From Solea solea (lineage: Eukaryota > Chordata > Actinopteri > Pleuronectiformes > Soleidae): a stretch of 64,000 bases of DNA. Shown one piece after another: positions 42,720 to 53,803 of the stretch (the stretch's first letter is position 1; the number at the start of each line of letters is the position of its first letter). Below the pieces are notes generated by a model, which saw only the letters and a list, made by a program, of their open reading frames with translations, ran no database searches and was not told the origin of the DNA. The DNA lies in assembly GCF_958295425.1 (NCBI RefSeq), contig NC_081138.1, positions 4,941,302 to 5,005,301 of the forward strand, read 5' to 3'. The translations under genes and the position numbers were made by a program.

Positions 42720-43630
42720 CTGATGATGTCACCAGAAGTTATCGAATTTTTAACAAATCCCTCTCTCGTATAATTGACAAAACTGTAAAAACAAAACATG
42801 TTTATCTCTCAAAACTCATTAAATTTGAACCAAACATGTATGTGTATGCAGGAGCAGATGTTAAATTTCACATGGTTCAGATGTGTATATTTCTGCGTCA
42901 TCTTAACAGATCAGGTGTAAGATGGTAATAACTATAAGCAGGTTAAGTTCTGCAAATTTAAACATTTCAGGTGTTGAAGTATTTAAGCTCTTGTTATTAT
43001 TAATAGTTTGAGGCTCTACACTATATATCTACACTTCCTGCTCAAGTGACTCTTCTCATCCTGCAGCTTTTGAAGGTTTACACTTTATAAGAAGTTTAAG
43101 TTGAGCGGAAACACATTTTCCTTCTTGCAAAATGTTTTATTCATTCATTTAAAAAAAAAAAAAAAAAAAGACGATAAAAGCAGACAAGTGAGTTTTTGAC
43201 TAAGACGAATAGACATGTAACAGCCACTGTCTCGATGGGATACAGACGTAATTTCCTCCAAGGGTTCATGTCTGTTATGTTTCTGAGAGCAGACACACGA
43301 TTACAGTTCAATTGGCGTTGTCACGGTCATCTATCAAGTGTTGCAATACAGAAGACATGCAGCCTACAGTAGATCAGGGACTATGACAGGAAATGGCCTC
43401 CAGCCATTCTCGTTTGACTTCAGGTCAGTGATTAATTATGTGCTGTAACATTCTGGTCTTGGACCTGAACTGCAGTTCCATAAACAGATGCATAGTGTGC
43501 ATGGATTAAAGGCGAAATAACAAAACCTGTTCCATGTGGGATTATGTAACTGCTGCCTAACCCTTCAAACAACTATTTGGCTTATTTTTACCCACCTGGA
43601 GGCAGCTTGACAAGCTTTAGAGCCAAAATA
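42720..43630. other. Gene-poor stretch
   Basis: No supported gene. It contains an A run at 43151-43170. Confidence 0.5.
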
Positions 43631-43635
43631 CCAGT

Positions 43636-43960
43636 CATAAAGGGCCAGTGTGTAAGAATTAGTAACGTTCTAATGGTGAGATTGCAGATTTTCGCGGCTC
43701 ACGCCTCGATTTCCCAAGCTACGGTGGCCTTTACACGCCAGAAAGGATGCCAACACGCTTTCACTCTCTGCCTTTTCCTCCTTCTACCTCATTTGTTTAT
43801 GCATAGGGTGTATGTCGGCTGGAGAAGTTCTTCTTCGTTTTCATCGTAAGCTTTCGTTGGTGTAGAAACATGGTGGAGCCTCAGCAAAGCAATAATCTTG
43901 TATAAAGTACATATGAAAGGCTTATCCTAAAGGTTTCCACGGAAGTCCACGTTTAGAATT
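43636..43960 (+). mobile_element. CCAGTGTGTAAGA-type repeat
   Basis: AAAGGGCCAGTGTGTAAGAA, CTAATGGTGAGATTGCAGAT, ATCGTAAGCTTTCG and AACATGGTGGAGCCTCAGCA follow the family order (compare 52503 and 55555). The right terminus is not clear. Confidence 0.65.
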
Positions 43961-43969
43961 TGCGCTAGT

Positions 43970-46015
43970 TTGTGTTTAAAAAAAAAAAAAAGGGGGTTAG
44001 AGCAGCAAATGACTATAAAGCTGTTGAAACAAATCAAAACAATGAGGTGAAAAAACCCCGTAATGGAGCTGAGGGAAATGTTCAGCTTCAGTTGACGTCA
44101 ACTTGAATTAAAACTGAAAGCCTTATAATGTCCTCACAACTTGAAATGACTTGTGTAGCCTGCCAAGAGAGGCTTCTTTCAAATAGTCTCACGCACACAC
44201 ACACACACACACACAGGCCTCACATCTCGAACCTTCACTTTGAGGCCTTGATTCCCAGCTGCTCATCAACAGAGACTCCACTCGTTACTCGTTGTGTGTG
44301 TATATATTCAGGCAGAGCAGTGTAATCACTCCTGTTCCTGTTCAGTCCGCTGGAACACGCTGACCTCTCCAGAGGCTCCTCCCTGTGATGTCTGCCAAAG
44401 GTTTCAGGTCCGGCTCGACCTGAAACTAAACTGCAGCTCACTGGGGTCTGTTCATTCGTGACATCAGGAGACACTCGACTTTCACTTATGAAAGAGAGCA
44501 GAACGCGTGCAGAGGGATCAGAGAGAATGAACTGTGGTTGATTAGCAGGTGATGACAGGTGGACTGGCTCTGGTTATTATAGAGATATATATACCACTTG
44601 CGTATGGTCATATGGTTGGATACTGACATTCTGCTGCATTCACACTGCGTGATGCAATAAATCAGATCTGACCCATGAAGGTGTAAGCAGGAATAATCAC
44701 TTGGATACTGATGTTGTCGGATCAGATTCAGACCTCATTCGTATATGGAACCAAATCAGATGTGTGCTATTGCGTCACTATGGACACTTTGGACGCCTGA
44801 TCATTTCACCAACAGGGTGTAATGAAGTCTTCAAACACATATATAGGACTTTTTGCAGCTTTTGCAGCTGTAACAGCTTCCAGATGTTATGGAAGTTTTT
44901 TGTTTTTTTTCAAGATTTTGAAGTGTTTCTATGTGAATTTGTGTCCATTTATTCTGTAGAACATTGAATGAGGGCTCATAATCTCTATTCTAAACCATGT
45001 CTTTATAGTCCTTGCTCTGTGCACTAGGGTACGGAGCCTCAGACATGACACAGGGGAAATACTGTAGATAAATTTACAACATTTACAAACATTTACAACA
45101 ATATTTGTCAACTTAGAGATATTTTAAATGCTAAAAGTAAATGTTAAATCTAAATATTAAATCTAAATTTCAATGTTAAATCTAAATTTCATAGTACTTT
45201 TGAAAGACGGTGTAAGCAGGTCCTCCAAAATAAAAATCTGTTATAGGCAACACAGCCATAATGAAATCATGGTGTCAACTGGAATATATACAGCACATTT
45301 GCAGCCCCACATTTTGTGCGTTGTTTTTACTATTTTCCGGGGATAAATGTGTTATTTGATCATCGGACACTGGATCTGAGAGGAATCTGAACTACAGAGG
45401 AAGATGGGATCGAAGTGAAAGCCCTGCGCTGCTTTTCACTGTGTTTCTGTCAATTATAACAAGTTTTATGAGTAAAAGTAAAAGATCTGAAACAATAAAT
45501 CCAATTTAATCCAACTCTGTAATAGAGTTTATGGGTAAAAAAAAATGGGTAAACAGCCCTTTAAAGATGATAAAGAATATAATATGTAACATTTCTACAT
45601 TAAAATATCTAAACATTTTGAGAATAATGTTTTTAACCTTTTTAAATTCATAGAAATCTGTGTTTCTATTCCAGGTACAGACTGTTTCATTTTAAATGGC
45701 ATCATCCGCCTAAGGCTATAACCTTAGTAGCAAAACAGGAAACAGTCAGTACTTCTGGTGAGACAATGTGTTTTTGTTTTTCATTTTTATTGTGTGCCTT
45801 TGTCACACAGATCACAACTGCGGTTTGCCCTGTAAAGTGCAAACACGCAGGGAAACCAAACGAGAAGGAAACTCTTTCAACGATCCCACGCTGCTTACCG
45901 ACATCAAACTAGGTTGTTGCCTTAATTGAGAAACCCATAGTGTCAGAAATTACGTATTGTGTCTTTAATCGTTGTTTTTAATGCAGTATACGACGAGTAC
46001 TTTTCCACTTGCATG
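43970..46015. other. Gene-poor stretch
   Basis: No gene. It contains an A run (43978-43991), a (CA)n tract (44191-44214) and a short tandem (TAAATCTAAATTTCAATGT-like) near 45135-45200. Confidence 0.5.
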
Positions 46016-46020
46016 TTTTC

Positions 46021-47205
46021 TCAACTCAACTTTATTTATAAAGCGCTTTAAGCAGCCGTAGCTGAGACAAAGTGCTGTATATGAAAAGAAATAAAACAAA
46101 AAGTAAAACAATAAAAATACTTAAACAATAAAAACAATAAAACTAAAATGTTAAAACAATAAAAACAATAAAACAATAAAGATATTTAGAGAATAAAAAC
46201 AATAAAACACTAAAAGCAAGAGCAGCGTCTCATGCTGAGTTGAAAGCCAAGGCATAAAAATGGGTTTTAAGATGAGTTTTAAAAATGGACAGCGAGGGGG
46301 CTTGTCAAATGTGGAGCGGGAGGACGTTCCAAAGTTTGGGACCGGCAATGGAAAAGGCTCTTTCCCCTCTGAGCTTCCGCTTAGACCTCGGTACCTCCAG
46401 GAGCAGCTGGTCAGCTGACCTGAGACACCGAGCAGGAGTGTAGGGATGGAGAAGCTCAGAGAGGTAAAGCGGGGCGAGAACATTTAAAGATTTAAAAACA
46501 AATAAAAGAATCTTAAAATGGACTCTACAATGCACAGGCAGCCAGTGGAGGGAGGCCAGAGTAGGACTGATGTGCTGACTCTTACGTGCCCCAGTTAACA
46601 GGCGAGCAGCAGCGTTTTGGACCAACTGGAGACGTGTGAGGGAGGACTGGCTGACTCCAAGGTAGAGTGCATTGCAGTAATCCAGCCGAGATGTAATGAA
46701 GGCGTGGATTACTGCTTCATAGTGCTTATGTGCAAGAAAAGGCCTTACCTTTGCCAGCTGCCTCAGGTGAAAGAAGCTGGACTTCACTGTTGCACCAATT
46801 TGCCGGTCCAATTTAAAATCACTGTCTATCTTAAAACCCAAGTTTGAGACTACTGGCTTCATATATTGTGCCAAAGGGCCGAAGTCAGCGGGGGGGGGGG
46901 TTACTCGAGCCGCTCGGACCAAACACCATCACTTCTGTCTTCTTTTCATTGAATTTTAAAAAGTTCAGAGACATCCAGTCTTTAGTGTCTTCGAGACATA
47001 GCAGAAGTGACTTCAGACAGGCATTTGTCTTTTTCAGTGGCACATAGATCTGACTGTCGTCAGCGTAAAAATGAAAGGAAATGCCGTGTTTTCTCAGGAT
47101 GGAACCCAAGGGAAGCAGATGCAGAGAGAAGAGCAGGGGCCCTAAAATTGAACCCTGTGGAACCCCATATGACAGCGGAGCAGAGCAGGACTCACCACCA
47201 GCCAG
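46021..47205 (-). mobile_element. 5'-truncated LINE (L2/Rex1-like), broken reverse transcriptase
   Basis: The minus strand encodes the C-terminal part of a non-LTR reverse transcriptase. [15 protein letters not shown] motif sits near 47125-47165, the YADD catalytic box at 47056-47067 and a downstream HWLPV-type segment near 46530-46545. The reading is broken twice: a one-base frameshift at an 11-C tract (46890-46900) and an in-frame TGA at 46305-46307. The original stop is probably at 46230-46232. The 3' tail is AT-rich and ends near TTATAAATAAAGTTGAGTTG at 46021-46040. The insertion is 5'-truncated around 47205. It is a dead copy. Confidence 0.85.
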
Positions 47206-47209
47206 ATTT

Positions 47210-48550
47210 TCAGCTTCACCAGCCGGCCGCCGCGTTTACCGCCGAGGAAGTGGAGCGGGAGCCCGGCACAGGTGAGTCGGGATCCCCGCTAGTAGCGGGG
47301 GCATGGTTTTCTGCCCAATATGCTTAAATGCACATAGTTCTCCGACATTATGTCGAAGATCCAAAAGACTCGATCTGATTAGTGCTTAGTGTTATAAACA
47401 ACAGAAATATCAGCCATTGTAGGAGCAGACGGCAGCCAGCAACACACGGCGGCGCCATCTTAGTTTTCTTTTAATACCGAGCCCCGTAAGTCCCAGAAAC
47501 ATGATTCTTTTTCATTATTCTGTTTATGGACATTATCTGACTATTTAAAGTGGAACTAAACCCCTAAACCACTTTTTTTTCAAGTGTAAACCAGTGTATA
47601 TGGTTATCCAGTGAAGTTATGTATTAAATCCAGGTGCAAATCTTCAGTTAAATGTTGAAAATGTACATTTTGTGATGAAAATCATCAAATCTATTATCTA
47701 CTGCCTCTCTGCACAAACCACAGCTGCTATATTCAAGCATTGTTGCCATTGGCTTTTGTCACAGTATTTGTTTCACAGATTCAACAGGTTTAGTTCCATG
47801 TTGTCACAATAAAAATTCTATATTAAATATTGCAAGGCCGGCCCAAGCCTTTATAGGGCCCTAAGCTGAATTACCTCAGAGTAGTCTGTGCTTGGCTAGT
47901 ATTGATACAAATACAACACAATAAATTGCATTAATTATAGTTATTATTTACACCAAACCAGTGTAAAATCACAAATGTGGCCTGGTATTAACACCATATC
48001 TTACACCAGACTCCTCTAGAGAGATTTTAGACATTTCGCTGGTAATTGTTGGTTTTTAGGTCTTTTTAACTGATCTACAGTTCGGCATTGTTCAGCTTGA
48101 TTTTTGTGTTGGGCGTCTTGAGCAGCTGCTTAGTCCACTTTTTGTCATTAGGCTGTTTTATCTTTATCCAATAATTATTTCTGTTTGGATATTGCACTAG
48201 GTTATATTTTGATTATTACCAACATAATAGTGGGAGATGAATTAAGATGCACATGCAGAATAATGCTCTCCACCGGTCACCATCACATCACCAGCATCTG
48301 ATGTGGGAATTTTATATTTTCTCTCTTCCTCTCAATCTGTCTGAGGGCCGAGCAACACAGAGGAGATTGAAATACAAAATCCACCTGCTCCTCTGAGAAA
48401 ACCCTATAAAATAAACTATAAAACTACATGCTGCCTTTAGCTTTGGCAGCAGTTTGAGCTCATTTCTCTTCTATGCGGTTTGGAAGTCATTACATCTAAG
48501 TGTGAAGCCTGAGCGAGTATGTCCTGTGGAGTGACTGCAGGCTTAGGAAA
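47210..48550. other. Gene-poor stretch downstream of the LINE 5' end
   Basis: 47220-47470 is GC-richer (CGGCCGCCGCG, GGCGGCGCCATCTTAG) and may belong to another repeat. AACTGATCTACAGTTCGGCA at 48067 repeats a module from 32470. No gene. Confidence 0.45.
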
Positions 48551-49129
48551 ACTACGACACATTCAAGTGTGCTGGACAATTTAACCGCGACGTCCAGCTC
48601 ACCACATCAAAAACGCGGCCGCGCTGAAAATCCAGCGCGTTGCTGCCAAGATCCGTGGATTCCCCCCGCAGCAGCTGCACCGTTAGCCGCAGACATGTGT
48701 GTTGTGTTAAGGTGGACAGAGGAGAAGTAGAGAGGACATTCATCAAAGTGCAAAAGCAGGGAGATGGAGAGGATGAGGTGGAGGAAATGTGGGGAATAAG
48801 CATGTATAACATATGATGCCCAAACCAACACAAATCATGTCTCTACATGTTGAAGTTATTCATGCATGTTATGAAAAAAGTGATACTCTACTACATAGAA
48901 TAGCTTCAGTGAAACGGTTCACACTCGGGAACAGTTGTCACAATGCAGATTGTGTAACATGAATTTCCCACCGTGTGTTTGTGTGTGTGTGTGTGCTGAT
49001 CCTGCAACACAGAGAGACAGAGAGAGAAAACATTGCGTGTGTACGTGAGAGTGCGTGTGATCTCACATGTTCCTGTTTAAGACTCACTGTTGAGGGAGCT
49101 GTGGGAACAGGCGTGGTCACTGCTCAGGC

Positions 49130-49155
49130 TTTTTTTTTTGGGGGGGGGGGGGGGG
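49130..49155 (+). repeat. T10-G16 homopolymer junction
   Basis: Ten T are followed directly by sixteen G. A G run of this length could form a quadruplex or reflect assembly error. Confidence 0.9.
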
Positions 49156-49214
49156 TTCTCTGATGTTGTCATCATCTGTTCAATCAGTTTTTGAATCATC
49201 ACATCAACACAAAC

Positions 49215-49519
49215 TTAAAGGAGACATATTATACCCTATTTCTCCAAGTTAAAATAGTTCCCTGGTGTCCTAATGAACAGGTCTGTGACATGCTTCGGTC
49301 AAAATACCATAAGGATGAAGCACCATAGCAGTTCAATAACCCTGCCAAAATCGCCCGCTTTCAGAACGTTTTATCGCCTATACTTACACTAAGGGGGACC
49401 ACGGAAAAAGGACTGAGTATTCTTTTTCCACACTTTGGTGACTGGTAGGGCCTCCAGAGTCCCAAATATAAGTATTAAAATGATTAAAGAGTTGATTTTG
49501 CATAATATGTCCCCTTTAA
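49215..49519. mobile_element. TTAA-type (piggyBac-like) MITE, well preserved
   Basis: Left TTAAAGGAGACATATTAT and right ATAATATGTCCCCTTTAA are inverted repeats matching 17 of 18 bases. TTAA at both ends; 305 bp, no ORF. Likely relatively young. Confidence 0.85.
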
Positions 49520-49754
49520 CGCATGCAACTCTGCACATTCACAATGCAGAACAAACTGCTTTATATATTATAATCTTATATAAGTCTATTAATACTATTA
49601 TTTTGAAGTGGTCACAGGAAAGGAAACTATCTGTGAGGTTACATGTCTAAAAAAAATAGCATTTTTACTCATAAAATGTAAATATGAGTTTAATAATTTC
49701 TTGAAGTGTAGTTACGCAATAGTTTGTGCTATTGGAAAAATTCCAATTGTTTCT

Positions 49755-50146
49755 GAAAGCTGAGAAGTTGCACGTCAAAGCCACCATGTAGTTATTACGG
49801 TAATTTCACTTGCGCCGTTTCAGGAAGAGAGGAGAGAGTGGGAATACACATGTACATAGTTTCCATTTATTTGGATGGTTTTTGCACATTGAGAGACTCA
49901 ATAAATGATGTTTTATACACAATATATATATTGTTTGTGTACAACTCCAACTACCTTTTTTTAAATAGTTAAACCGGTATTTTGACATGTAGTAAATTGT
50001 AAATAACTGCCAGATATTGGAAGTTATTTAGGAAAAATGAGCAAAGAGACTTAGTTACAGAACATTTTCTGGTCATTTTTATGGTTCAATTAAGCAAAAA
50101 AAGTCCAGATGGACATTTTGAGGTTTAGGTGTTAAAGGGTTAACAT
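49755..50146 (+). repeat. Dispersed repeat, copy B (partner at 36385-36825)
   Basis: Same ordered modules as copy A. It ends GGTGTTAAAGGGTTAAC. Confidence 0.7.
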
Positions 50147-50149
50147 TCA

Positions 50150-51118
50150 TGGATTCAACCTTTGGCCTATGGGCACTGGATTGTGGGATGGATCTAAAGT
50201 GAAACAGAAACAATCTGGATATCCATTAGATCTACGAGCCCGATAATCTCCTGTAGAAACGCACACACACACATACAGAGAATAGCTGAAGACAGATACG
50301 CAGGCTCTTCCCTGCATTTCACAAGTCATTCAGCCTCACATAACCCCTTCCACATCAGTCATCGTGTGCATGACAAACAGAATAAAATACAGTATGTAGT
50401 CACTGACCTCCTGTGGTCTCAAAGGGGAGCATTTATGGCCCTAGAGGCCCTGCCCTGCCGCTCCACCCTGGCAGAAACTCCATAATACACTCCAAAGCAA
50501 CAATGAGTTACACATTACACAATGTGAGATGTAGTCACCAAGCTTTCCTTTAAATATGTAACAAAACCACCCATAAAGCAAATAAACCATGGAGAAATGG
50601 CATAAGCGGGAGTTCAATGAAGTTTAGCTCCTTGTCTTTAATCCAGGGATTATCCACCGTCGCATGCATTTGACTTGAAAAAGTGCATCTCGATTACGAG
50701 CAGATTAGGAACACAGTGTGGTTTGGAGGCGCTGAATTCATGCACATTTTCACCTCGGTCAGGTTTAATCATTTAGGATTTGTTTTGAGGATAAGCGAAC
50801 ATTTGATTTAAATCAATTTGACACTGATCTGGTGAGATATTTAACTCTGGATATGGACATTCTATATTACCACGGCTTAAATGATAATTCAGTCCTCAGA
50901 ATGATAATAATAATGATAATAAGTAAAGACAATAAAGGTAATAGAAAATAAACATTCATTTCTTCATCTGTGAATGTACAAGATATTGACTATTAGGGTT
51001 ATTAAAATTGAATGGAGTATTGGTAACCGGAATACATACAGAATGGGAGTTATTGCACTTTTATCATTTATTAAGCACTGTTCTGTGTGAACTGATCGAC
51101 CGCTGTGAATACAGTATG
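50150..51118. other. Gene-poor stretch
   Basis: No gene or classified repeat is supported. Confidence 0.5.
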
Positions 51119-51120
51119 TT

Positions 51121-51400
51121 TTAACCCTTAGTGCTCCCGTGGCGCGAATTCTGAATTGCTGTGGGAATAATACACAACTCCCTATATGGACATCCTGGGG
51201 GTGTGTGTTTATAGGTCACATATTCAAACTTTAAAAACACATTTTTTTCCCCCGTCTTATGTGTTGAGTCAAAGCTTTTTAGCAGTAATTGAGCAGAAGT
51301 CACAAAATTAGACCGTTTTTTTTCTTAGACCGTGAACTTTATTTCCAAATTTCACAAATTGAATCCGATTTTAGACATTTTGAGTACTTTTTGCTCAGGT
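51121..51400. mobile_element. TTAACCCTTAG-ended repeat, copy 2 (inverted)
   Basis: Begins TTAACCCTTAGTGCTC and carries CTCCCTATATGGACATCCTG and TTATAGGTCACATATTCAAA, the reverse complement of the 33629-33952 interior. It ends near TTTTTGCTCAGGTG. Confidence 0.65.
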
Positions 51401-51409
51401 GTGTTTATA

Positions 51410-52500
51410 TAGTTGCTGAGTTATTATTTTTTCATCAGATTGCCTATGCTGTGCTGAAAAAAAGGATAGAAGACGCTCTATAGTGCACATTCTTATAGCC
51501 TCTGTATATGCTGTACATTTTAAAATAATGGGGGAAAAAAGCAGCTGAAATGCTGTGTGCTTAAAAGGTCACTCTCACAATTGGAGTCAGCAAATGACCG
51601 CATGGCTAATAAAACAAACCCCATGACTCTGCAGGAGTGGGTTGTTCACGCTCACACACACACCCGCACGCTCTCACTAGCGCACAATAAAAAATTTCCC
51701 CTGAAACTTGCACTGTGGTGCAGATATGACTGTTCTCACATTTCAGGTCATTTTCACACTTTGAGGACACTGTATGAGGGAGACATGTCTCTGTACGACC
51801 AAGCATTTACACACCCCAGCAACACACACTTCTTTGTCCCTACACATGATCTGTCAGTTATCATGAATGAATTAACCAGAACTTTATTGTGCATCTGTTT
51901 CGGCACAGAGACTCTCAAATGCCTCCATGAGTTCATCAAGGGAGTTCAGGCTTCACAGAGGAAATGGGAAATCTGCCAGAAAATTGCATAACACAACATT
52001 TATCATCTATAGGAACTCCCCGTTGAATGAACCCTGGCTCCATTCTTTCTTTCGTCCTTATCATGTTTGATTTCTGCTTACTTTTCCTTTCCGTTTGCTC
52101 CAGTCGGGTGGAGTCATAGTGTTATTTGTGCTGTATTTTGAATAAAACCCTCCTTTTTATGTGGTCGTCCGATTCACTGCGAGTCCTGTGTGGGACGTAC
52201 CAATGGAGACGCGGGGACAGCAGAAATATAATACAATTATTATATACGTTGTTAAACTCATATTTGGTTGATGGAAAGACACTTGCATAGAAGCAAAACT
52301 GCCTCTTTTACTCAACTGTGAAAGTGTGTAGTTTGTGGGGGTAATGTAGCCTATGCAAAGCGCAGTATATCACGTTCCTTTTCTTATCAGGACGTTGGCA
52401 ACCATAAATCTCTTCTTTGAGTGGCTTCAGGGAGGGAGACGGCTGCGTTCTGTATTCTTAATTGAACTGGGTGTATGCCATTTTTTAAAAAAGTACTTGG
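51410..52500. other. Gene-poor stretch
   Basis: A 144-codon frame at 51557-51991 has no recognisable domain. 52050-52165 ends in TTTTGAATAAAACCCTCC, a retroelement-tail-like sequence. No gene. Confidence 0.45.
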
Positions 52501-52502
52501 TC

Positions 52503-52695
52503 ATGGGTGTGAGAATTAGTGGCATCTAATGGTGAGACTGCAGATTGTAAGAAATTGATGACGAAACCCTTTGTTTGCATTGTAAGCTTTCGATTCAAAA
52601 AGTGGAACACACACTTTGACTAGTTTGTCCCTTTTTTGGCTGCTGCAGACACATGGTGGCCCCTGTAAAGCCAGGCCCTTGCCGAAAGTAAATAT
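52503..52695 (+). mobile_element. CCAGTGTGTAAGA-type repeat fragment
   Basis: GGTGTGAGAATTAGTGGCAT, CTAATGGTGAGACTGCAGAT and ACATGGTGGCCCC match the family (compare 43636). Confidence 0.6.
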
Positions 52696-52699
52696 TGAA

Positions 52700-53803
52700 G
52701 AATGAATTTTGTATTTCAAAGCAATTATACACATAGAAACTTTGGATTCTTTGTAGTTAGCCTTTCCCAGCTTGTCTCCAACTGATATTACAGCTTAAAT
52801 ATTGACAAACTGAGGTGGGAGGATCAAGTCCAGGCTCTTTGTTGGATTTCCAATAAGTCGCTTTCATGTGCAGGCAGTGTTTGGTGAGCCAGTTAATAGC
52901 TAAGAAATGAAAACCTCTTTCAGCTCATTTCTGAAAAAGCCTCATTGCCACTGTGGGAAAAAAAACACATACCATGTGAGAATTAATAGTAACCCGGCTA
53001 CTAAGGGTATCAGTGTCATAATATCTATGCTGAATCAACAATGTGTAGAGCAAAGTGGGGAAAAATGGAGATGAAAAATGACCCTTAATCCAGAGCAGAT
53101 GAAAGAAGAAGACACGGTTACTTAGTTCACAGCGTGTTGCCAAATGAGTCGGTGTGAGCACACTTGAAAATGCTTGAAAATCAAGACGCATCAACACCAG
53201 TCTCACAATAACACACTGTAGTCCGTGGAACCAAACTGAATGACCCACGTTTGTTTATTTTTACGATTTAAAAAATATCCCTTTCACTACACTAGCACTT
53301 TAGAAAGCAACAAGGTTAAATCTCACGTTAAAATTCAGAAGAGATCACCAAAGATAGCAGCTGTCACGCTCTTTTGACCAAGCGAAAATTCTCTCACAGT
53401 ATCACAAATGTAGGATCCTGCCGTGACCTACTTCATTTCATATTCTGTGTATCACAGCCTACGATTCAGTCGCTGTCATCATTGGACAATTGAAACTGCG
53501 GTACATAACTTTTACACAGATATCTTTTAAATTCAAACCATTGTCAAATGAGTTCACCACGGCCAAGTAAGCCTATTAGCTCCACACCAGTATCTCTGCG
53601 TATCCCAGATTAGCCGTGTTTAGATCTTTAGATTCTCATGCTGCACACAGGAAGTGATTAAGTGTTTATGTCTGTACACAACGACCGATAGGGAGGCAGA
53701 GTACACGCTGCAGCTTTAACATAAGGATTATCAGATCCGTGTTGCACAGTGAGGTTTGTCGGCATCTAAAAAGTGAAGTCCTGCAGCGCGGCAACACTGG
53801 TCA
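52700..53803 (-). other. Probable 3' UTR and downstream flank of ccdc81
   Basis: No coding sequence. A minus-strand AATAAA lies at 53254-53259, about 545 bases after the stop, and could be the poly(A) signal. Confidence 0.4.

Noticed and set aside
51557..51991. 144-codon plus-strand frame
   Set aside because: Contains a CA-repeat-derived stretch and no domain; looks random.
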